The notes beneath the pieces were generated by a model that saw only the letters and a program-made list of their open reading frames with translations, made no database searches and was not told the DNA's origin. A stretch of DNA of 64,000 nt from Polynucleobacter sp. JS-JIR-II-50 (GTDB lineage Bacteria > Pseudomonadota > Gammaproteobacteria > Burkholderiales > Burkholderiaceae). Positions 58,601-64,000 of the stretch are shown here, piece after piece (positions within the stretch are counted from its first letter, which is position 1; every line of letters starts with the position of its first letter). A program made the translations under genes and the position numbers. The stretch lies in contig NZ_CP061307.1 in NCBI RefSeq assembly GCF_018687895.1, forward strand, positions 1,135,855-1,199,854, written 5' to 3'.

Positions 58601-61600
58601 AGGATGATAATGAATCCGCATAGTTCACTACACCGGTGTAGGTTAGTGTTCCACCGCCTGAGTTATAGAAAGTGACAGATGGGGTAGTAGCACTTCCACT
58701 TACATTACCAGCAATTGATACAGATCCATTGGTAATTGTAGTCAGTGTTGTATCTTGATTTAATACCAACGCACCACCATAAGTCTGATTACCACTAGTA
58801 ATCACATTGCCACCTAAGGTGGTAGTGCCGGTGTTTTGCGCTGTACCGACAGTACTTGCATTGCAGCTGCTTGCATTAATACATAAGTAGCCTAGAGCAC
58901 TGGTTCCACTGTTTGATCCAACACTAGCAGTGAAGGTGGCATTACCAGTGCCATTGGTAATCGCTAGGCCGTAGTAATTAGTAGCGCTGCTATTTAAAGT
59001 AGAGGTAAAGGTCACATTAGCATTGCTTGTGGCAATTGCTGTGTTGGCACCTAAGGTCACTGCACCAGTGTAAGTTTGACTACCGTTTGTGGTGATATTG
59101 CCACTTAGGCTGCTAACCCCTGTTACCACTAAAGCAGAGTTATTGGTGCTGTTGGTAATCGCAGAACCCGCAGTCATCGATAGGCTAGAACCTAAAGTGA
59201 CAGTACCGCTATAAGACAGATCTAAGGTACCTGCTGCGCCAATCGATACGGCGCTGGTACCCAGAGCATTGGCACTAGCGGCACTAAGGGTGCCAGTGTT
59301 AATCGTCGTTGTACCACTGTAGGTATTAGTGCCTGTTAATACTTGAGTACCGCCAGAGATGACCAGGTTACCGTTGGTACCAGAGATCACACCAGCAAAG
59401 GTATCAGCAGCGTTGCTAATGGTAAGAGTCTTGCTACCTAATACGACCGAGCCAGTGCTGTTACCAGATAGGCTGATGATTGAGGCGCCAGAAGTGGTGC
59501 CACTGATATTGAACGTAGCGTTATTGATCAGACTGCTCGAAGTAGCAATGGAGCCTGTGCCAGTTAAGGACAGAGTACCCGCAGATATAGTCGTTGTGCC
59601 GGTGTAGGTATTTGGGCCAGACAAGGTTAAGGTACCAGATCCTACTTTAGTGAAGGATCCTGTGCTGCTCATCACACCACTGAAGGTAGTGTCTGGTGTA
59701 GAGCCTGCAGTGAGGTTTGCAGTCAAGGTGATATTACCGGCGCCAGCAATTGAAGCTACGGTGTCGTTAGCACCAACAATATAAGTAGCACCAGAAGCAA
59801 CGGTTACTGCAGTGCTATCAGACAAGGTGCCGGTGACATTGAGGGTACCGGCAGATACGGTAGTGGTACCGGTGTAAGTATTGTTGCTAGAGATCGTTGT
59901 TCTACCGCTGGCAGCCTGCGTCAGATTTACTGCTCCAGCCAAGATAGCTGAGACAGTTGCACCAACCGTGTTATTAAAGGTGTAGCTTGAACCGGACAGC
60001 ACACCAGTAGTGCTAGTGATGGAACCACCATTTGTGCCAATCGTTACAGCGCCAACGGTGTCAGAGTAGTTACCTAAGGCAAAAGTACCACCATCAATCG
60101 TTACAGCGCCAGTATTAGCCAGAACATTAGAAGCGCCGAGAGCTACGGCACCAGAATTAATCGTTGTGCCACCGGTGTAGGTGTTGCTGCCCGAGAGAGT
60201 TGTTGTACCGCTACCAGCTTGAGTCAGGTTTACGCTGCCTGCCAAGATAGCTGAGACAGTTGCACCAACCGTGTTATTCAATGTGTAGCTTGAACCGGAC
60301 AGCACACCAGTAGTGCTAGTGATGGAACCACCATTTGTGCCAATCGTTACAGCGCCAACGGTGTCAGAGTAGCTACCTAAGGCAAAAGTACCACCATCAA
60401 TCGTTACAGCGCCAGTATTAGCCAGAACATTAGAAGCGCCGAGAGCTACGGTACCAGAATTAATCGTTGTGCCACCGGTGTAGGTGTTTGGGCCTGACAG
60501 AGTTAAGGTACCAGAACCCAACTTCGTAAGTGAGCCAGTACCAGAAATCACATTACTTACTGAAATGCTTCCAGTACGATTAATGATGAGTGATCCATTA
60601 TTAAATACTGAGCCGCTACCAAAGCTTCCTGTGGAACCACCATTACCCACGGATAAGCTACCGGAGTTGATGTAGGTATCACCAGAATAGGTATTGGTGC
60701 CAGTGAGATAGAGAGTTCCGCTACCAGATTGAGCAATACTTCCGGCGCCTGATAAGTCTCCACTGAGGATGACGTCATCAGAACGGCTATAAGCCAAGAT
60801 AGCGCTGTTAATTACGGCGCCTGATCCAAGTGAGCCAGAGGTTGCGCCATTACCGATTTGTAATGTACCCGCGCTGTTTGTGGTTGTGCCAGATAAAGTG
60901 CTGTTACCACCCAACACCAAGGTACCTGCCCCGCTCTTAGTGAGATCACCTGTGCCAGCAATGATGCCGTTATAGGTCAAGGTTGTGGAACCATCTACAT
61001 TGATGTTGCCGTTACCAGTCATGGCGATGCCACGGTTAGCATTTAAGGTAAAGGTAGCAGTGGTTTTGAGGGTTCCGCTGTTAAATACGATGGATCCTGG
61101 TGTAGCAGATACTGGCACAGCACCTAACTGATTATCTGCAGAGATGGATAAGGTACCACCGCTAATAGTCATTGTTCCACTATAAGTATTGGCGCCTGAC
61201 AGAGTCGTTGTACCGCTACCGGCTTGAGTCAGATTTACGCTACCTGCCAAGATGGCTGATACGGTTGCACTAGTGGTGTTGTTAAAGGTGTAGCTTGAAC
61301 CGGTGAGAACGCCAGTAGTGCTGGTGATAGAACCACCGTTTGTGCCAATGGTTACTGCACCAACAGTATCTGAGTAGCTACCTAGGGCAAAAGTACCGCC
61401 GTTGACTGTAAGTGCTGAGCTATTGGAGATCACATCACTAGCTCCTAGAGCCAATGTACCCGCTGATACGGTTGTTGTGCCGGTGTAGGTGTTAGGACCG
61501 GACAAGGTTAAGGTGCCAGAACCAGACTTTGTTAAGGTGCCTGAGCCAATATCAATCACTGATGCAATGACTGTGTTGCCCGCCCCAGAGATGGTTAGGC

Positions 61601-64000
61601 CAATATTAGAAGCTTGGATATTGCTACCCAAAGTAATGGTTCCACCAGCAACAGCGCTTAATGTTGTAGCAGAACCAAGAGTTACCAAGGTATCGCCATC
61701 ACCCAGAGTTGTATTACCACCCATCACTAATGTGCCAGCGGTAGTGATAGATGAAGGTGCTGTTGCTGTAATACCAGCGGTGTAAGTTTGCGTATTACCG
61801 GCTGACCCTAGGGTCAATGTACCGGTGTTATTAAATGTGATGGCGTTAGTGACCGTGCCGCCAGCACCAGTCAATGAGACATTATTAACAGTATTGGCAA
61901 TGGTGAAATCCGCTGCTGTAATGCCTCCAGTAAAGCTTGCAGTGCCACCGATATTTTGTAGGTTCAGACTGCCTGTTCCGGAGAATGAAGTGCCGCTCAC
62001 ATCAGCGCCGCTTACGCCAGATCCAGTACTCAACGTTAGGCTATATGAGGATCCTGTTACAGCCCCTAAAGTAATATCCCCTGCATTGGTGCTTGCATTG
62101 GAATTTAGAGTGGTATTAGCGCCAAGCGTTACTGGGCCAAATGTCATGGCTGTATTGGTGGTATTGATGGTGCCCTTCAAAGTGCTTGACGAAGGAGCGG
62201 TTGCAGTAATTCCACCGGCATAAGTTTGTGTGCCGCCACTAGAACCTAAAGCAACAGTGCCAGTATTGCTAAAGGTCACTGCGTTAGTAATAGTAGAACC
62301 GCTAGCATTGATAGCTACGTTATAGGCATTGCTTGTAGTGCTTAAAGTATTTGCAGTTAATACATCATTAAATGCAATCGTGCCAGTTGCGCTAGTTAAA
62401 GCAACGGTTGATGTGGTAACTGCTCCACCAAAAATAGCGCCGCCAGCATTCGTGATAGTTAATGTACCGATATCAGTACCAATAGCACCCGTCACACTGA
62501 CTGCACCGGAAGTATTAATCACCACATTAGATGCTGCGCCACCTACAGTGCCAGTGATCGAGGCAACAGTAATCGCACCAGAGCTACCACCACCCAAGTA
62601 CAAGGTGACGCCGTTTCCTAAGAGAACATTGTTTAAGGTAATTGGTGAGGTACCAAAGTCAAATACGCTGTTAGAACTCAAGAATGTCGTTGTGCCACCC
62701 AAGTTAAATGAGCAACTTGTTCCAACCACGCAAGTAGATGGATTGGCGGCAGTAAATGTTCCCAGCAGGATGTTATCGCCAGTATTGTGTGTAATACCAC
62801 GTGCAAATGTAAGGACATCAGAGGTGGCATCACCGTAGTAAACCGCACCAGTTGTGCTTAAGGTAACGGCACTAGTCACATCCGTATTAGCTCCGTAGAA
62901 CTTAATTTCACTTGAGCCGCCTGCATTGCTCATTGCACCAGCATAAAGATCGCTTGCAAACTCAATGACACTAGTACCGCTGGTAATTGCCAAACTGGTA
63001 ATACGATCGCTGCTAGATCCTACCGCTCCACTAAAGGTAATTCCGCCAGAATTAGTCACAGTCAATGTGCCAATATTGGTACCAATGGCACCACTGACAG
63101 TTACAGCATCGGTAGTATTGAAGGTGATATTCGATTTAACACCTGAAGTTCCGCTAATAGATGACAAGGTCATTGGTGTAGCAGCACCTGCACCTAAGGT
63201 TAATGTTGCACCCGGATTAACAATCGCAGCACCCAAAGTAATACGCCCTACTCCTGGACTCAATGTCACGCTATTTTCAAAAGTAATCGGTGCGTTAAGC
63301 GAAATTGCGGCAGCAATTGAATTAATTTGACTTGCGTTCACTGAAATCGCAGATGAGGCATTAGCAGTTACGCCGCCCAAGAAATTAAAGATGTCGTTGT
63401 AGTGATCACCAAAACGCAGCGTGCCAGTGTTATAGAAGGTGGCAGTAGAAGAAATCGTAGTAGTACCAGCTGCACTTGATAAGTTGTTCAAAGCAAGGTT
63501 AAAGGCATTGCTACCAATGCTTGCACCAGACACCAAGGCATCAGCAACGATAGCGCCATTCACAGTAATGGTGCCTGTTTGAGCTGCATTACCTAAAGTG
63601 AATGTGCCCAGCTTAATGCTTGAACCAATGACATCAGCCAAGCTAATAGTCGCTGTTTTACTAGAAACACTGACTGATTCAGCACCAGCACTTGTTCCCT
63701 GAATAGGACCGCTGATGGTAATTGCAGCACCATTTCCGCTATTAGCGGTATCAATAGAAGAGCTAGCACCAACCAAAGTCACAGTCTTGCCAGTACCGCC
63801 CAATGTAACTGCGCCACTATTGGTTGTTAAGGCGCCACCGAGACTAATACCACTTGGTGCAGTAGCAATTACACCGCCAGTGAAGTTGATCGTGTCACTG
63901 CCGTTACCTAAAGCAACCGTTCCGGTATTTGCAAATGTTGTGGCACCAGCGATGGTGTTGCTAGAACCGTTTATTGCAACGTTATAAGCCGCAGTACCAG
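52623..64000 (-). CDS. Giant autotransporter-repeat exoprotein/adhesin, C-terminal part (5' end outside window)
   Basis: The frame is open from the stop at 52623 to the window edge, giving at least 3791 residues; codons before the TTG at 63803 are also in frame and of the same kind, so that TTG is not the start. The composition is Gly, Thr, Ser, Asn, Ala and Val with very few Cys, Lys or Trp. About 24 copies of the autotransporter-associated beta-strand motif GTLTLSGxNTYTGxTTIxxGTL are spaced at about 60-130 residues, and indicate a long beta-helix. The first 700 residues seen have another repeat type (TFNNTGTLTLGSxxxTQTY). There is no C-terminal barrel; the end is a short acidic tail with a Cys pair (ECKSQDDSGLCK). 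This suggests surface display by two-partner secretion with a signal and TPS domain upstream, not visible here. Confidence 0.9.
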   Translation of the reverse strand, partial: GTAAYNVAINGSSNTIAGATTFANTGTVALGNGSDTINFTGGVIATAPSGISLGGALTTNSGAVTLGGTGKTVTLVGASSSIDTANSGNGAAITISGPIQGTSAGAESVSVSSKTATISLADVIGSSIKLGTFTLGNAAQTGTITVNGAIVADALVSGASIGSNAFNLALNNLSSAAGTTTISSTATFYNTGTLRFGDHYNDIFNFLGGVTANASSAISVNASQINSIAAAISLNAPITFENSVTLSPGVGRITLGAAIVNPGATLTLGAGAATPMTLSSISGTSGVKSNITFNTTDAVTVSGAIGTNIGTLTVTNSGGITFSGAVGSSSDRITSLAITSGTSVIEFASDLYAGAMSNAGGSSEIKFYGANTDVTSAVTLSTTGAVYYGDATSDVLTFARGITHNTGDNILLGTFTAANPSTCVVGTSCSFNLGGTTTFLSSNSVFDFGTSPITLNNVLLGNGVTLYLGGGSSGAITVASITGTVGGAASNVVINTSGAVSVTGAIGTDIGTLTITNAGGAIFGGAVTTSTVALTSATGTIAFNDVLTANTLSTTSNAYNVAINASGSTITNAVTFSNTGTVALGSSGGTQTYAGGITATAPSSSTLKGTINTTNTAMTFGPVTLGANTTLNSNASTNAGDITLGAVTGSSYSLTLSTGSGVSGADVSGTSFSGTGSLNLQNIGGTASFTGGITAADFTIANTVNNVSLTGAGGTVTNAITFNNTGTLTLGSAGNTQTYTAGITATAPSSITTAGTLVMGGNTTLGDGDTLVTLGSATTLSAVAGGTITLGSNIQASNIGLTISGAGNTVIASVIDIGSGTLTKSGSGTLTLSGPNTYTGTTTVSAGTLALGASDVISNSSALTVNGGTFALGSYSDTVGAVTIGTNGGSITSTTGVLTGSSYTFNNTTSATVSAILAGSVNLTQAGSGTTTLSGANTYSGTMTISGGTLSISADNQLGAVPVSATPGSIVFNSGTLKTTATFTLNANRGIAMTGNGNINVDGSTTLTYNGIIAGTGDLTKSGAGTLVLGGNSTLSGTTTNSAGTLQIGNGATSGSLGSGAVINSAILAYSRSDDVILSGDLSGAGSIAQSGSGTLYLTGTNTYSGDTYINSGSLSVGNGGSTGSFGSGSVFNNGSLIINRTGSISVSNVISGTGSLTKLGSGTLTLSGPNTYTGGTTINSGTVALGASNVLANTGAVTIDGGTFALGSYSDTVGAVTIGTNGGSITSTTGVLSGSSYTLNNTVGATVSAILAGSVNLTQAGSGTTTLSGSNTYTGGTTINSGAVALGASNVLANTGAVTIDGGTFALGNYSDTVGAVTIGTNGGSITSTTGVLSGSSYTFNNTVGATVSAILAGAVNLTQAASGRTTISSNNTYTGTTTVSAGTLNVTGTLSDSTAVTVASGATYIVGANDTVASIAGAGNITLTANLTAGSTPDTTFSGVMSSTGSFTKVGSGTLTLSGPNTYTGTTTISAGTLSLTGTGSIATSSSLINNATFNISGTTSGASIISLSGNSTGSVVLGSKTLTISNAADTFAGVISGTNGNLVISGGTQVLTGTNTYSGTTTINTGTLSAASANALGTSAVSIGAAGTLDLSYSGTVTLGSSLSMTAGSAITNSTNNSALVVTGVSSLSGNITTNGSQTYTGAVTLGANTAIATSNANVTFTSTLNSSATNYYGLAITNGTGNATFTASVGSNSGTSALGYLCINASSCNASTVGTAQNTGTTTLGGNVITSGNQTYGGALVLNQDTTLTTITNGSVSIAGNVSGSATTPSVTFYNSGGGTLTYTGVVNYADSLSSSSPTWALLYSRGFNDQATSLLLSAGASTTVYVDAVGSSIINTFTNSTSTAQRYTLSSSAGSAFILTGGSGANALTISSGAGRVNIVGNINATTLSINSTANNSAISGTIGGSTAVIYNSGAGYTGSNTGALTLTNTNTYTGTTTINGGTLAVTGTGSIAASSSIIDNAILDISGTTSGASIISLSGNSAGSVVLSSKTLTITNAADTFAGAISGTNGNLVLTTGTQVLTGTNTYTGTTTINGGTLRLGTGGSLAAASALIMTGTSIFDLYGNSQSIASLTGATGNTVLNSKGSTASTLTVVGGTTTYAGVIADNAGTGGSVVLALSGGSLTLSGANTYTGTTTINGGTLALTATGSIAASSSIIDNATFDISGTTSGASIISLSGNSSGSAVLGSKTLTISNAADTFAGVISGTNGNLVLTTGTQVLTGTNTYTGTTTINGGTLRLGTGGSLASASALIMTGTSIFDLYGNSQSIASLTGATGNTVLNSKGSTASTLTVVGGTTTYAGVIADNAGTGGSVALALSGGSLTLSGANTYTGTTTINGGTLHISNNTGLGSNSGGAVTVNSGATLDLVSVTVGTKAVVLNGGTLADATSSLAGNISFTSASTINAATGDTLTLSGILSGNYGFTKTGAGTLVLTNSANTYTGTTTVSAGTLSLIGTGSIATSSSLINNATFDISGTTSGASIISLSGNSAGSVVLGSKTLTISNAADTFAGVISGTNGNLVISGGTQVLTGTNTYSGTTTINSGTLSLTGAGSIAASSSIIDNATLDLTGTTSGASIISLAGNTSGSLLIGSKTLTITNAADTFAGVISGTNGNLVLSSGTQVLTGANTYTGTTTVSAGTLNVTGTLSDNTAVTVASGATYIVGANDTVASIAGAGNITLTANLTAGSTPDTTFSGVMSSTGSFTKVGSGTLTLSGPNAYTGGTNINAGTVALGANDVLADTGVIHVAGGSLAMSTYSDTVGAITLSSGSISGTSGVLTGSSYDVTNSTGTTTISAILAGTANLVKSGAGTLVLSNANTYTGTTTVSAGTLNVTGTLSDNTAVTVASGATYIVGANDTVASIAGAGNITLTANLTAGSTPDTTFSGVMSSTGSFTKVGSGTLTLSNANTYTGITTVSAGTLNVTGTLSDSTAVTVASGATYIVGANDTVASIAGAGNITLTGNLTAGATTDTTFSGVMSSTGSFTKVGSDTLTLSNANTYTGTTTVSAGTLNVTGTLSDSTAVTVASGATYIVGANDTVASIAGAGNITLTGNLTAGTTTDTTFSGVMSSTGSFTKVGSGTLTLSGPNTYTGGTNINAGTVALGANDVLADSGAIYVAGGSLAMSTYSDTVGAITLSSGSISGTSGVLTGSSYDVTNSTGTTTISAILAGTANLVKSGAGTLVLSNANTYTGTTTINGGVVSISMDSNLGQAPGSVNAAALVFSGGTLNASSTFILNANRGIALLGSGTIDVDGSSTLTYNGIMSGAGSFTKTGAGILILGATNTNTGITTVSAGTLDVKGALASTADLIVAAGASYIVDRAAVLNTITGSGTVVLATNLSLGGGNTNFAFDGSFTGSGTLTKVGSGSMTLNGANTYSGNTVLNTSQLILGNANALGAGALISTNGVLSLASGVTLSSLTINGSATISSDIRTTGAQTYNGNVVVSPSVAGAVTLTTANAPITFNGLIDSAASKANTLNVNAGTGIVTIANSVGSVAPLASFVITGSTINLLADVLTSSQQIYNGSVVVGTNGNDGFLYAMFLAQTRPTLNFKVLDTVHTRTLISLDPLVEFNGTLNPASAALYSLMVAAIYPGYVNGDLTKMPVVSFNGLVGNIYPFYSANIQTLQAGDLFALTPATGVINVTGGVETTANQNYSSAQIALTANPTLNNVVFKSLQGAGGNINFDISKVDGKFDMTGKVSLVIDAKTNFTGSGIDLLGVRFPVAEAEAAAASSSGGNLSNVLKVSKLVSLDGSASGDAEVTVEMGEAYSGKKECKSQDDSGLCK
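54421..56100. repeat. Composite in-frame repeat array (300-bp and 270-bp units)
   Basis: Two unit types alternate. Unit B (300 bp) lies at 54421-54720 and 55531-55830. Unit A (270 bp, 90 residues) lies at 54721-54990, 54991-55260, 55261-55530 and 55831-56100. The order is B A A A B A, and copies differ at only a few bases. Each unit A encodes GTLNVTGTLSDSTAVTVASG and the variable D-rich segment after it. All are in frame, so unequal crossing-over would change protein length by multiples of 90 or 100 residues. Confidence 0.88.
57001..58194. repeat. Direct tandem repeat of 597 bp inside the giant gene
   Basis: The sequence from 57001 (gcaccagaca...) to 57597 is repeated from 57598 to 58194 with only scattered changes. 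The unit is 199 residues, including the segment GTSIFDLYGNSQSIASLTGA and a beta-strand motif on each side. A length of 597 is a multiple of three, so the repeat is in frame. This is a candidate site for recombination and for assembly errors. Confidence 0.88.
59613..59882. repeat. Isolated fifth copy of the 270-bp unit A
   Basis: This segment again carries the TSTGSFTKVGSGTLTLS and STAVTVASGATYIVGANDTV coding sequence of unit A, separated from the 54721-56100 array by about 3.5 kb. It is close to identical with the A copies there, which suggests recent copying or gene conversion rather than old descent. Confidence 0.75.
59883..60488. repeat. Tandem pair of 303-bp units in the giant gene
   Basis: Two copies, about 59883-60185 and 60186-60488, are offset by 303 bp (101 residues) and encode GAVTIDGGTFALGSYSDTVG, then AVTIGTNGGSITSTTGVLSG. 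A more diverged third copy is at about 61191-61493. Units are in frame with the gene. Confidence 0.78.

Noticed and set aside
61489..63987. Several plus-strand open frames of 90-170 residues over the giant gene, rich in Val, Pro, Leu and Ala
   Set aside because: They are the antisense reading of Thr-, Gly-, Ser- and Asn-rich repeats. They lack ribosome sites and any family resemblance, and the minus-strand frame is a continuous 3791 codons.
52623..64000. CRISPR array or satellite DNA as an explanation for the repeats
   Set aside because: Repeats are long, in frame, translated into a regular beta-strand motif and without short uniform spacers, so they are intragenic protein repeats.

Overview
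The window looks like chromosome of a betaproteobacterium of the Burkholderiaceae, most likely Polynucleobacter or a close relative. The evidence is protein similarity from memory and gene order (rpsO-pnp-qor-tpiA-secG-tRNA-Leu-nuoABCDEFGHI, and ilvI-ilvH-ilvC-psd-pssA-leuA), together with a moderate GC content and many Bug-type (TctC) solute-binding proteins. No search was run. No rRNA, CRISPR array, insertion sequence or prophage was seen.

Layout. 1-8544 (minus): respiratory complex I genes nuoA to nuoI plus the first codons of nuoJ. 8654-13699 (minus): tRNA-Leu, secG, tpiA, a quinone oxidoreductase, pnp and rpsO, with structured RNA between rpsO and pnp. 13918-14514 (plus): a SYLF lipid-binding protein. 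14539-21244 (minus): branched-chain amino acid genes ilvI, ilvH, ilvC and leuA, with phosphatidylethanolamine genes psd and pssA between ilvC and leuA. leuA is preceded by a complete leucine attenuator: a 25-residue leader peptide with nine leucines, then a terminator. 21438-23636 (plus): an ECF-like sigma factor with DUF3619, DUF3106 and RDD membrane proteins. 23660-31446 (minus): a seven-gene MCE/Mla-type lipid transport operon that also carries a Bug protein, an atypical SDR and an FtsX-type permease. 31536-38976: tRNA-Arg, greB, the yicC-gmk-rpoZ-spoT operon (minus) and the rph-rdgB-hemW operon (plus). 39004-42122: a small CoA/organic-acid module. 42227-48930: an alkylsulfatase, an orphan histidine kinase, a solitary outer-membrane barrel, a duplicated-domain periplasmic protein, tRNA-Ser and an LhgO-type oxidase. 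49068-52055 (plus): pgi and a phosphomannomutase/phosphoglucomutase.

52071-64000 (minus) is the accessory part. It holds the C-terminal 3791 residues of a giant exoprotein built from about two dozen autotransporter-associated beta-strand repeats, whose 5' end lies beyond the window. It has no C-terminal autotransporter barrel and ends in a closely spaced cysteine pair, which fits two-partner secretion better than type V autotransport. Six bases after it is a small cytosolic protein of unknown function. The gene contains long, nearly identical DNA repeats (units of about 270, 300, 303 and 597 bp), so its length is likely to vary between strains and assemblies.

Most of the window is conserved housekeeping. 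The points most worth following are the leucine attenuator, the pnp leader hairpins, the giant repeat protein with its small downstream partner, and the MCE operon with its unusual extra genes.
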